Of a stretch of DNA of 11,299 nt, positions 1-11,299 are shown piece after piece (positions within the stretch are counted from its first letter, which is position 1; the number at the start of each line of letters is the position of its first letter). The stretch spans positions 1 to 11,299 of the forward strand of contig PLMM01000016.1 of assembly GCA_003142495.1 (NCBI GenBank), read 5' to 3'. The notes under the pieces are model-generated. The model was given only the letters and a program-made list of their open reading frames with translations. It was not told the DNA's origin and made no database searches. The DNA is from Gemmatimonadota bacterium. Lineage in GTDB: Bacteria > Gemmatimonadota > Gemmatimonadetes > Gemmatimonadales > Gemmatimonadaceae. The translations under genes were made by a program, and so were the position numbers.

Positions 1-185
1 TAGTTGATCGTCTCCGGCTTGGTGACCTCGCCCCACGACCACCAGTTGCGGAGCCCCTGCATCTCGTGGCGCTCGCGCTCCTTCGGGTCTTTCGGGCCGC
101 GGATCTCTTCCGGAGAAGCGATGCGGATTTGAATGAAGTCGAATGCGGAGCTTCTCTGCTCGCGCACGCTGCGAAAGTCAATCAT
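1..185 (-). CDS. rpoC: RNA polymerase subunit beta' (RpoC), N-terminal fragment
   Basis: This is the start of the largest RNA polymerase subunit, which forms the clamp and holds the catalytic magnesium. Only 61 complete codons lie in the window; the gene runs off the low-coordinate edge. The visible protein begins MIDFRSVREQ, then shows FDFIQIRIASPEEIR and ends GEVTKPETINY, which is the conserved beta' N-terminus just before the zinc-binding clamp region. The ATG lies three bases after the rpoB stop. A strong ribosome site (GGGGAGG, 194-200) is embedded in the last codons of rpoB at 8-nt spacing, so the start is well supported and the two subunits are probably translationally coupled. The catalytic motif of beta' is outside the window, so nothing can be said about integrity downstream. 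Confidence 0.97.
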   Translation of the reverse strand, partial: MIDFRSVREQRSSAFDFIQIRIASPEEIRGPKDPKERERHEMQGLRNWWSWGEVTKPETIN

Positions 186-188
186 TTA

Positions 189-4772
<4,584 letters not shown>

Positions 4773-4961
4773 GAATCACCCACGCGCAGACGAAAGGGCC
4801 CCGCCCTCACAAATCGCGCACAAAACGCGACCGCGGAGTGGAGCACCTGAGAAACCCGATTGTTTCGTACGATTCTGGTGTCGAACCATTCGCGCCGGAA
4901 TCAAGAGAGGGCCGGCAGCCGGAGCCGATGTAATACCGGCGTGCTGCGCGGCAGTTCCCGC

Positions 4962-4983
4962 GGCGGGCGACGAGTCGCCCGCC
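4962..4983 (-). promoter_or_regulatory. Strong hairpin in the rplL-rpoB spacer (possible attenuator or RNA-processing site)
   Basis: GGCGGGCGAC and its exact complement flank two bases, giving a perfect 10-bp inverted repeat; in RNA the innermost pairs would open to form a loop. It begins 18 nt after the rplL stop. No U-run follows in the transcribed direction, so it is not a classical intrinsic terminator. In E. coli the equivalent spacer carries a partial terminator and an RNase III site that lower rpoBC expression relative to the ribosomal proteins, and a comparable role is inferred here. The rest of the 229-nt spacer (4773-5001) shows no gene and no convincing promoter. Confidence 0.5.
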
Positions 4984-5001
4984 ACGAACCCTGCGGCCGC
5001 C

Positions 5002-5397
5002 TTACTTGACTTCGACTGCGGCGCCCTGCTCTTCGAGCTTGGCTTTGATCTGATTCGCTTCGTCCTTGTTGACGCCGGCCTTGACCGCCTGAGGCGCGCC
5101 GTCGACGAGGTCCTTCGCTTCTTTCAGCCCGAGCCCGGTGATCTCGCGAACGACCTTGATCACCTGGATCTTCTTCGCGCCCGCTTCCTTGAGCATGACC
5201 GTGAACTCGGTCTGCTCTTCGACGGCAGGAGCCGCACCACCAGCGCCGCCCGCAGGCGCCGCACCGGCGACCGGAGCCGCCGCGATGGTGACGTTGAACT
5301 TCGTCTTGAATGTCTCGATCAGTCCGGCGAGCTCGAATACCGACATGTTGCCGATCGCTTCGAGAATCTCGTCTGGGCTCAGCGTTGTGTTCGCCAT
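5002..5397 (-). CDS. rplL: 50S ribosomal protein L7/L12 (bL12)
   Basis: The acidic stalk protein that recruits translation GTPases (EF-Tu, EF-G, IF2, RF3) to the ribosome; dimers bind the C-terminal helix of L10. At 131 residues it is near family length (about 120-130). The N-terminal dimerisation domain is about residues 1-35 ([20 protein letters not shown]), a flexible Ala/Gly/Pro hinge is about 38-60, and the C-terminal factor-binding domain is 62-131 with the conserved [20 protein letters not shown] and [15 protein letters not shown]. The open frame extends upstream to 5565, but homology and a ribosome site AGGGAGA (5407-5413, 9 nt spacing) fix the ATG at 5397. It follows rplJ by 82 nt, a spacer with inverted repeats, and precedes rpoB by 229 nt. 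L12 is needed in several copies per ribosome, so its translation should exceed that of L10. Confidence 0.98.
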   Translation of the reverse strand: MANTTLSPDEILEAIGNMSVFELAGLIETFKTKFNVTIAAAPVAGAAPAGGAGGAAPAVEEQTEFTVMLKEAGAKKIQVIKVVREITGLGLKEAKDLVDGAPQAVKAGVNKDEANQIKAKLEEQGAAVEVK

Positions 5398-5420
5398 TTT
5401 TCTCAATCTCCCTAAGTCAA

Positions 5421-5475
5421 TCCCAGGTGCTCTCTTGTTTCCTGGGGCGTGTTGTATCGGACAAACCACCTGGGA
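5421..5475 (-). promoter_or_regulatory. Inverted repeats in the rplJ-rplL spacer with two competing pairings
   Basis: In the transcript, UCCCAGGUG (5475 to 5467) is exactly complementary to CACCUGGGA (5429 to 5421), a 9-bp stem closing 37 nt. A second copy of CCCAGG (5446 to 5441) lies between them and can pair with the same downstream arm. The downstream arm ends 7 nt before the rplL ribosome site. The pairings are visible directly; a role in setting rplL translation or mRNA stability is inferred. Confidence 0.5.
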
Positions 5476-5479
5476 ACCG

Positions 5480-6004
5480 TTACGCGCTTTCCGCGCCTTC
5501 CTTCTGAACTCGAAGCGCTTCCATCGCGCCCGCAAACGTGCTGAGCACACCGGAGAGCGCACCAAGGAACGCGCTCAGCGGCGACTGCAATCCTGCACCG
5601 AGATCTGCCAGCATCTGCTCCCGGCTCGGAAGCGACGCGAGCTGCTTCACCTGCGCGATGTCGATCGCCTTGCCGTCGAGCATGCCGCCCTTCACGGACG
5701 GACGCTGATCGTTTTCCTTCGCAAAGTCGTTCAACACCTTGGCTGCGGTGACCGGATCCTTCCCGATCACGACGCCGGTCGGTCCGCGCAGGCGCGAGCC
5801 CGCGAGTCCCGACTCGTTCACTGCGCGGAGCGCGAGTGAGTTCTTGATGACGACGTACTCGACGCCCGCCTTGCGGAAGCGTCTGCGCAGCTCGGTCATC
5901 TTCTTGACGTTCAAGCCGGTGAAGTCCGTGTAGTAGAACGCGGTTGCACCGGTGATCTTTTCCCTGAGCTCAGTGACGAGCTGCTCTTTCTCGTGGCGCT
6001 TCAT
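5480..6004 (-). CDS. rplJ: 50S ribosomal protein L10 (uL10)
   Basis: L10 anchors the L12 dimers to 23S rRNA next to L11, forming the base of the GTPase stalk. The 174-residue product has the globular rRNA-binding domain at about 1-125, with [24 protein letters not shown] and [14 protein letters not shown] matching the family, followed by a long helical tail from [11 protein letters not shown] to the end that binds L12. The tail is about ten residues longer than that of E. coli L10 (165 residues), which suggests room for a third L12 dimer. The ATG lies three bases after the rplA stop and no clear ribosome site precedes it, so translation probably depends on ribosomes arriving from rplA. This leaves no space for the long rplJ leader used for L10 autoregulation in E. 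coli. Confidence 0.98.
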   Translation of the reverse strand: MKRHEKEQLVTELREKITGATAFYYTDFTGLNVKKMTELRRRFRKAGVEYVVIKNSLALRAVNESGLAGSRLRGPTGVVIGKDPVTAAKVLNDFAKENDQRPSVKGGMLDGKAIDIAQVKQLASLPSREQMLADLGAGLQSPLSAFLGALSGVLSTFAGAMEALRVQKEGAESA

Positions 6005-6007
6005 CGG

Positions 6008-6700
6008 CTAGGACCGGTACGGGGTGATATCGATCGCGATGCCGGGGCCCATGGTGCTCGAGATCGCCACGTTCTGCACGTAGACGCCCTTTGCCGCGGA
6101 CGGCTTGGAGCGAATGATCTGATCCATGAACGCGGCAAAGTTCGACGACAGCGCATCGGCGCTGAACGAGACTTTGCCGATCGGCGCATGCACGTTCCCG
6201 CCCTTGTCGACGCGGAATTCGATTTTTCCTGCCTTCACTTCGCGCACCGCGCGCTCGACGTCGAAGGTGACGGTGCCGGCCTTCGGATTCGGCATCAGTC
6301 CGCGAGGACCGAGCACGCGACCCAGCTGTCCGACCTGTCCCATCTGATCAGGGGTGGAGATGAGGACATCGAAGTCCATCCATCCTTCCTTGATCCGCGG
6401 AATGAGCTCGATGCCGACGAACTCGGCGCCCGCGGCTTCCGCCTCGCGCGCCTTTTCGCCTACCGCGATCACCGCAACGCGCACCGACTTACCGGTGCCG
6501 GCGGGGAGCACGACCGTGCCGCGCACGACCTGATCGGCGTGGCGTGGATCGACGCCGAGTCGGACGGCGATCTCGACGGTCTCATCGAACTTCGCGAACG
6601 CGGCGCTCTTGACGATCTCGATTGCCGCGCGCGCCTGATACGCCTGGAGAGCCGTGCGCTTCTTGGCGGCGTCGACGTACTTCTTCCCGTGATCAGCCAT
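6008..6700 (-). CDS. rplA: 50S ribosomal protein L1 (uL1)
   Basis: L1 forms the mobile L1 stalk that helps move deacylated tRNA from the E site; in several bacteria it also binds its own operon mRNA to repress translation. It has 230 residues, close to the 234 of E. coli. The family signature [16 protein letters not shown] is plain at about residue 130, followed by [21 protein letters not shown] and a C-terminal [18 protein letters not shown]. The ATG overlaps the rplK stop by one base (TAATG). A near-perfect ribosome site, GAGGTGATCG at 6705-6714, sits inside the last rplK codons. Coupled expression of L11 and L1 at equal amounts is expected. A candidate L1 target lies in the leader upstream of rplK. 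Confidence 0.98.
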   Translation of the reverse strand: MADHGKKYVDAAKKRTALQAYQARAAIEIVKSAAFAKFDETVEIAVRLGVDPRHADQVVRGTVVLPAGTGKSVRVAVIAVGEKAREAEAAGAEFVGIELIPRIKEGWMDFDVLISTPDQMGQVGQLGRVLGPRGLMPNPKAGTVTFDVERAVREVKAGKIEFRVDKGGNVHAPIGKVSFSADALSSNFAAFMDQIIRSKPSAAKGVYVQNVAISSTMGPGIAIDITPYRS

Positions 6701-7125
6701 TAGTCGATCACCTCGATCCCCATCGAGCGCGCTGCGCCGGCGATCATGGCGATAGCGGAGTCGATGTTGTCCGTGTTGAGATCCGGGAGCTTGATCTCGG
6801 CGATCTTCCGAAGCTGTGCGCGTGTCACCTTGCCGACCTTCGTTCTGTTCGGAACGCCTGAGCCCTTCTCGAGACCGAGCTCCTTTTTAAGGAGGACGGC
6901 GGCGGGCGGGGTTTTCAGGATGAACGTGAACGATTTATCCGAGAAGATGGTCACCTCGACTGGGAGGATGATCCCATCCTGATTCTGCGTGCGAGCGTTG
7001 AACTCCTTGCAGAACGCCATGATGTTGATGCCGTGCGGACCGAGCGCCGTTCCGACCGGAGGGGCCGGATTCGCCTTGCCTGCCGGCACCTGCAGCTTCA
7101 CAAAACCAGTTGCCTTCTTCGCCAT
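6700..7125 (-). CDS. rplK: 50S ribosomal protein L11 (uL11)
   Basis: L11 binds the 23S rRNA GTPase centre, contacts elongation factors and is needed for RelA activation; thiostrepton binds between its N-terminal domain and the rRNA. The product is 141 residues, the usual family length. The N-terminal domain has [16 protein letters not shown] with the proline cluster of the thiostrepton pocket and [20 protein letters not shown]; the C-terminal rRNA-binding domain has [34 protein letters not shown] and ends [11 protein letters not shown]. The open frame runs up to 7209, but homology and the ribosome site AGGAAGG (7129-7135) fix the ATG at 7125. It is preceded by a 157-nt structured leader after nusG and overlaps rplA by one base. 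Confidence 0.98.
   Translation of the reverse strand: MAKKATGFVKLQVPAGKANPAPPVGTALGPHGINIMAFCKEFNARTQNQDGIILPVEVTIFSDKSFTFILKTPPAAVLLKKELGLEKGSGVPNRTKVGKVTRAQLRKIAEIKLPDLNTDNIDSAIAMIAGAARSMGIEVID
6705..6714 (-). promoter_or_regulatory. Shine-Dalgarno site for rplA inside the rplK 3' end
   Basis: The minus strand reads GAGGTGATCG just before the TAATG stop/start overlap. It encodes the Ile-Glu-Val-Ile-Asp end of L11 and matches the 16S rRNA tail almost perfectly, the strongest such site in the window. Confidence 0.8.
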
Positions 7126-7282
7126 AAACCTTCCTATCGCGTTGTGTGGGGGTGAGCCATGCGCGCCACTCGCTCGCATGTACCGCCGCCCCACCGTAAC
7201 AGCTCCCACTTTGTATTTATCGTCGTCGTGGTAGCCGACGTGCTGCCAATCGAGCCCGTCTCCGAAGCAATATCCGAAGCGA
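7126..7282 (-). promoter_or_regulatory. rplK leader with L1-binding-site-like motif and possible promoter
   Basis: This spacer between nusG and rplK contains GUGGGAGC (7209 to 7202), resembling the L1-binding strand of 23S rRNA as I remember it (GGUGGGAGGC). GUGGG there can pair with CCCAC (7150 to 7146), and a 6-bp hairpin CATGCG/CGCATG (7158-7163 with 7175-7180) lies within. L1 repression through such a leader is known in E. coli; its use here is inferred. An AT-rich patch, ATAAATACAAA (7220 to 7210), stands out just upstream and could be a -10 element that would start transcription near the motif, but no good -35 is seen. Confidence 0.45.
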
Positions 7283-7840
7283 TCAGTATCCCTTCAGCTG
7301 CAGATAGTCGAGCTCGACACTCGTGGGCCGTCCGAAGAGCGATACCGACACGCGAACCTTCCCCTTGTCGGCGAACACTTCCTCGACGGTGCCATTGAAA
7401 TCGGTGAACGGTCCTTCGGTGATCGCCACCGCCTGACCGACCAGGAACGGAATCTCTTCCTGCGGCTCTTCGGTCTCACGCTCGTCGGCTATTCCCAGGA
7501 GGCGATTGACCTCATCGGGGCGCAGCGGCTGCGGGAGCCGCTCCTGACCAACGAACTTGATGACGCCCTGGATGCTGTTGATGTCGTGCAGCGTTTCCTG
7601 GTTCATCACCATCTCGACCAGCACATAGCCCGGATAGATCTTCCGTTCGACGTTCACCTTCTTGCCGTTCTTGATCTCTACGACTTCCTGCGTCGGCACG
7701 AGCGCCTGGCGGATCGGGCGATCTTCAGCCGGCCGGGCATCGGACTCGATGCGACGCAGGATCAGCGAGCGCACCTTGTTCTCGTGACCGGCGGTCGTCT
7801 GTATCGCGTACCAGCGATGTCCTTCGACGAGTATGGTCAT
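7283..7840 (-). CDS. nusG: Transcription termination/antitermination factor NusG
   Basis: NusG binds the beta' clamp and the beta lobe of elongating RNA polymerase, suppresses pausing, and links it to Rho or to the leading ribosome through S10. The 185-residue product has the NGN domain at about 8-118 ([15 protein letters not shown], then [13 protein letters not shown] near 65-77) and a KOW domain at about 131-182 with [17 protein letters not shown] and [16 protein letters not shown]. Length matches E. coli NusG (181), with no extra insertion domain. The ATG overlaps the secE stop (ATGA) and has no clear ribosome site of its own, suggesting coupling to secE. rplK follows after 157 nt. Confidence 0.98.
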   Translation of the reverse strand: MTILVEGHRWYAIQTTAGHENKVRSLILRRIESDARPAEDRPIRQALVPTQEVVEIKNGKKVNVERKIYPGYVLVEMVMNQETLHDINSIQGVIKFVGQERLPQPLRPDEVNRLLGIADERETEEPQEEIPFLVGQAVAITEGPFTDFNGTVEEVFADKGKVRVSVSLFGRPTSVELDYLQLKGY

Positions 7841-8085
7841 TTGAACAGCGACGGAATGAACTGCACGAGCACGGCCTGGAAGAAGGCGTCCATCAGAAAG
7901 ATGACGAACGCGATCGCGAGCACGACGATGATGATCGTACGCGTGGCCTCGATCAGCTGGCGCCTGTCGGGCCAGGTGACCTTCTTGAGCTCCACCTGCA
8001 CTTCGCGCAGAAACGGTCCCGTGCGGGCGACGTTCGCGCGAAAGCTCTGGAACCAGTTTTCGTGACGTACCGCGTCAGTGGCCAC
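7837..8085 (-). CDS. secE: Preprotein translocase subunit SecE, GTG start
   Basis: SecE is the small essential clamp of the SecYEG channel in the cytoplasmic membrane. The 82-residue product has the conserved amphipathic segment FLREVQVELKKVTWPDRRQL at about 25-44, followed by a single membrane helix at about 50-74 (TIIIVVLAIAFVIFLMDAFF). This is the short one-helix form found in most bacteria, not the three-helix E. coli form. The start is GTG at 8085, two bases after the rpmG stop; no in-frame ATG precedes the conserved region, and the first internal Met is inside the membrane helix. AAGGA within the rpmG end lies about 12 nt upstream, a rather long spacing. The stop overlaps the nusG start. 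Confidence 0.96.
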   Translation of the reverse strand: MATDAVRHENWFQSFRANVARTGPFLREVQVELKKVTWPDRRQLIEATRTIIIVVLAIAFVIFLMDAFFQAVLVQFIPSLFK

Positions 8086-8087
8086 GT

Positions 8088-8240
8088 TTACTTCGTTTCC
8101 TTATGGAGCTTATGGCAGTTGCAGCGAGGGCAATACTTCTTCCACTCGACGCGCTCGGGGTGCAGGCGCTTGTTCTTGTCTGTGAAGTAATTGCGATTCT
8201 TGCAGTCGCTGCAGGCAAGAATGATTTTTTCGCGAGGCAT
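8088..8240 (-). CDS. rpmG: 50S ribosomal protein L33 (bL33), zinc-ribbon type
   Basis: L33 is a small protein near the E site of the large subunit. This 50-residue gene reads [10 protein letters not shown], then [15 protein letters not shown], and ends [16 protein letters not shown]. The paired CxxC motifs (C10/C13 and C37/C40) are complete, so this is the zinc-binding form. An additional Cys at 42 lies where Lys or Arg is usual in my memory of the family. The ATG at 8240 has no recognisable ribosome site; the 20 bases before it are pyrimidine-rich or mixed. secE starts two bases after its stop. Placement of L33 directly before secE-nusG is common in bacteria. Confidence 0.96.
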   Translation of the reverse strand: MPREKIILACSDCKNRNYFTDKNKRLHPERVEWKKYCPRCNCHKLHKETK

Positions 8241-8263
8241 GTGCGGTAACGATTAAAGAGATC

Positions 8264-8305
8264 GGCCGGTGCTAGTCCGGCCTGGAGACGTCATTGAACG
8301 TCTCC
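8264..8305 (-). terminator. Two adjacent GC-rich hairpins between tuf and rpmG (terminator- or attenuator-like)
   Basis: In transcription order, GGAGACGU/ACGUCUCC (8305-8298 with 8291-8284) forms a perfect 8-bp stem with a 6-nt loop; after a single base comes GGCCGG/CCGGCC, a 6-bp stem with a 7-nt loop (8282-8264). The second stem is followed by GAUCUCUUUAAUC, a weak U-rich tail. The pair may partly end the fusA-tuf transcript or mark a processing site before rpmG. The weak tail and the absence of an obvious new promoter before rpmG argue for partial read-through. Confidence 0.45.
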
Positions 8306-8324
8306 TGCGCTTTGGAAGCCGCCA

Positions 8325-8364
8325 ACTACTTGATGGTCTTACTTGATCGTCTTATTTGATCGTC

Positions 8365-8376
<12 letters not shown>
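8325..8376 (-). repeat. 13-nt tandem repeat, four units, spanning the tuf stop codon
   Basis: On the plus strand the units are cttacttgatgat (8364-8376), cttatttgatcgt (8351-8363), cttacttgatcgt (8338-8350) and actacttgatggt (8325-8337). The unit nearest tuf encodes the C-terminal Ile-Ile-Lys-stop; the other three are noncoding copies. Read from the minus strand, each unit carries a TAA or TAG, and the 13-nt period puts the first three in three different frames. Confidence 0.85.
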
Positions 8377-9558
<1,182 letters not shown>

Positions 9559-9616
9559 CACTCGCTCTCGTCTGAATAGTTGAAGCGTTCCGAATGCGTG
9601 AGCCCGTTGTTGACGG

Positions 9617-11299
9617 TCACGCCTTGACCTTGCTGATGATCTCCTCCGCCTTCGACTTCGGCACTTCCTCGTAGTGGCTGAACTCCATCGAGTACACTGC
9701 GCGCCCCTGCGACTGCGAGCGCAGCTTGGTGGAGTAACCGAACATCTCGGAGAGCGGAACGCTCGCGTCGACGACCTGCGCCTCGCCGCGCTGCACCATG
9801 CCGCCGATCTTGCCGCGGCGTGAGGACAGATCTCCGAGAATGTCGCCCATGTACGCATCGGGCACGACGACCTCGACGTTCATCATCGGCTCGAGGATGA
9901 TCGGATGCGCGCGCTTGGCCGCCTCCTTGAACGCCATCGAGCCTGCGATCTTGAACGCCATTTCGCTCGAATCGACATCGTGGTACGAGCCGTAAATCAG
10001 CTGTACCTTCACGTCCACCACCGGATAGCCGGCGAGGATGCCGTTCTCGAGTGCTTCCTTGATGCCTTGCTCGACCGGTCCGATGTATTCACGCGGCACG
10101 ACACCGCCCACGATCTTGTCCTCGAACACGTAGCCGGTTCCTGGCTCGCCCGGCTCGAGGTTGATCACGACGTGGCCGTACTGACCCTTACCGCCGGTCT
10201 GGCGAACGAACTTCCCTTCCACCTTCTCGACGCGCTTCTTGATCGTCTCGCGATAGGCAACCTGCGGGCGACCGACATTCGCGTCGACCTTGAACTCGCG
10301 CTGCATGCGATCGACGATGATCTCGAGGTGCAGCTCGCCCATGCCGGAGATGATCGTCTGCGACGTTTCCGGATCCGTATGGACGCGGAATGTCGGATCT
10401 TCTTCGGAGAGCTTCATCAGCGCGATCGCGAGCTTGTCCTGATCGGCCTTTGTCTTCGGCTCGATCGCGACGTCGATGACCGGCGCCGGGAACTTCATCG
10501 CCTCGAGAATGACCGGGTGTGCATCATCGCTCAGCGTGTCGCCCGTGCGCGTATCCTTGAGGCCGATGATCGCGCAGATGTCACCGGCGCGCACTTCCTG
10601 AATCTCCTCGCGCTTGTTGGCGTGCATCTGCAGCAGGCGTCCGACGCGCTCGCGCTTGTCCTTCGTCGAGTTGAACACGTACGAGCCGGCGGTCAGCGTG
10701 CCCGAGTAAACGCGCACGTAGGTCAGCTTCCCGACGAATGGATCGGTCGCGATCTTGAACGCGAGTCCCGCGAACGGCGTCTCGTCGTTCGCCGGACGCT
10801 CCTCGAACACCTCGTCATCGCCCATGACATGCCCCTTCATCGGGGCGATGTCGACCGGCGACGGCAGATAGTCGATGACCGCATCGAGCAGCGCCTGCAC
10901 GCCCTTGTTCTTGAACGAGGCGCCACAGAGCAAGGGGACGATGTGATTGCCGACGGTGGCCGTACGGATCGCGTGCTTGATCTCGGCGATCGTCAGCTCC
11001 TCACCACCCAGATACTTCTCGATCACCGTTTCGTCGTGCGCGACGGCGGCATCGATGACTTCGCGACGCGCCTTCTCGGTGGCGTCATGCAATTCTGCGG
11101 GCACTTCGGTGACCGTGAACGTTTTACCGAGCGACTCGTCGTCGAAGATGTACTGCTTGCGCTCGATGACGTCGATGTGGCCGGTGAACGTCTCGCCGTT
11201 GCCGACGGGGAGCTGGATCGGGAACGAGTTGCGCGTGAGGCGGCTGCGGATCATCTCGAGGCAGCGATCGAAGTTCGCGCCGGTGCGGTCCATCTTGTT
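9617..11299 (-). CDS. fusA: Elongation factor G, C-terminal 560 residues (5' end outside window)
   Basis: EF-G is the GTPase that drives tRNA-mRNA translocation and, with RRF, ribosome recycling. The visible part begins inside the [10 protein letters not shown] motif (guanine-specificity loop, G4), so about 140 N-terminal residues with the P-loop and switch regions are cut off. The G5 region [25 protein letters not shown] follows, then domain II, domain III ([22 protein letters not shown]), domain IV ([14 protein letters not shown], and [20 protein letters not shown] whose His matches the translocation-critical tip histidine, H583 in E. coli) and domain V ([45 protein letters not shown]). The frame is intact to the TGA. 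The conserved domain IV loops suggest a canonical EF-G and not a divergent paralogue. tuf follows after 58 nt. Confidence 0.99.
   Translation of the reverse strand, partial: NKMDRTGANFDRCLEMIRSRLTRNSFPIQLPVGNGETFTGHIDVIERKQYIFDDESLGKTFTVTEVPAELHDATEKARREVIDAAVAHDETVIEKYLGGEELTIAEIKHAIRTATVGNHIVPLLCGASFKNKGVQALLDAVIDYLPSPVDIAPMKGHVMGDDEVFEERPANDETPFAGLAFKIATDPFVGKLTYVRVYSGTLTAGSYVFNSTKDKRERVGRLLQMHANKREEIQEVRAGDICAIIGLKDTRTGDTLSDDAHPVILEAMKFPAPVIDVAIEPKTKADQDKLAIALMKLSEEDPTFRVHTDPETSQTIISGMGELHLEIIVDRMQREFKVDANVGRPQVAYRETIKKRVEKVEGKFVRQTGGKGQYGHVVINLEPGEPGTGYVFEDKIVGGVVPREYIGPVEQGIKEALENGILAGYPVVDVKVQLIYGSYHDVDSSEMAFKIAGSMAFKEAAKRAHPIILEPMMNVEVVVPDAYMGDILGDLSSRRGKIGGMVQRGEAQVVDASVPLSEMFGYSTKLRSQSQGRAVYSMEFSHYEEVPKSKAEEIISKVKA

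Noticed and set aside
5398..5565. Longer rplL with an N-terminal extension starting at 5565
   Set aside because: The extension would overlap rplJ and has no L12 homology; the ATG at 5397 has a good ribosome site and the family N-terminus.
7126..7209. rplK starting at a GTG at 7209
   Set aside because: The added 28 residues are not L11-like; AGGAAGG before the ATG at 7125 and the family N-terminus decide the start.
8241..8324. tRNA-Trp gene expected between tuf and secE
   Set aside because: The two stems lie one base apart with no anticodon arm, no GTTCRA T-loop and no acceptor pairing, so they do not form a cloverleaf.
9559..9858. Longer tuf start at 9858
   Set aside because: It would overlap the fusA 3' end and add about 100 unrelated Arg/Ser-rich residues before the normal EF-Tu N-terminus.

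Overview
The window is a compact block of core translation and transcription genes, all read from the minus strand (transcription runs from high to low coordinates). In transcription order it holds fusA (EF-G, 5' end cut off by the window edge), tuf (EF-Tu), rpmG (L33), secE, nusG, rplK (L11), rplA (L1), rplJ (L10), rplL (L7/L12), rpoB (RNA polymerase beta) and the first 61 codons of rpoC (beta'). I see no mobile element, CRISPR array, tRNA, rRNA or accessory gene. Base composition and codon style look uniform, so nothing suggests transfer.

The DNA is GC-rich with frequent C or G at third positions, and this produces long spurious open frames antisense to rpoB and tuf. The proteins are clearly bacterial and include a single-helix SecE and a zinc-ribbon type L33. 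RpoB is large (1527 residues) and carries insertions. The overall look fits a high-GC Gram-negative lineage; Gemmatimonadota or a relative is my guess from general protein character, and I cannot prove it from the sequence alone.

Layout: 9617-11299 fusA; 8365-9558 tuf; 8241-8364 a spacer with a 13-nt tandem repeat and two GC-rich hairpins; 7283-8240 rpmG-secE-nusG, tightly packed with 2-nt spacing and an ATGA overlap; 7126-7282 an rplK leader with an L1-site-like motif; 6008-7125 rplK-rplA (TAATG overlap); 5480-6004 rplJ, 3 nt after rplA; 5398-5479 an rplJ-rplL spacer with competing hairpins; 5002-5397 rplL; 4773-5001 a spacer with a strong inverted repeat; 189-4772 rpoB; 1-185 rpoC start.

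Together the genes make the translocation factors and the L11/L10-L12 GTPase stalk on which EF-Tu and EF-G act, the L1 stalk protein, the SecYEG subunit SecE, the elongation factor NusG, and the two large RNA polymerase subunits. This is the classic bacterial rif/L11-L10/beta cluster, here placed directly downstream of fusA-tuf. I found no new multi-gene system. The points most worth a second look are a 159-residue insertion in RpoB flanked by a duplicated seven-residue segment, a 13-nt repeat array that places stops in all three frames after tuf, and structured RNA spacers before rplK, rplL and rpoB.
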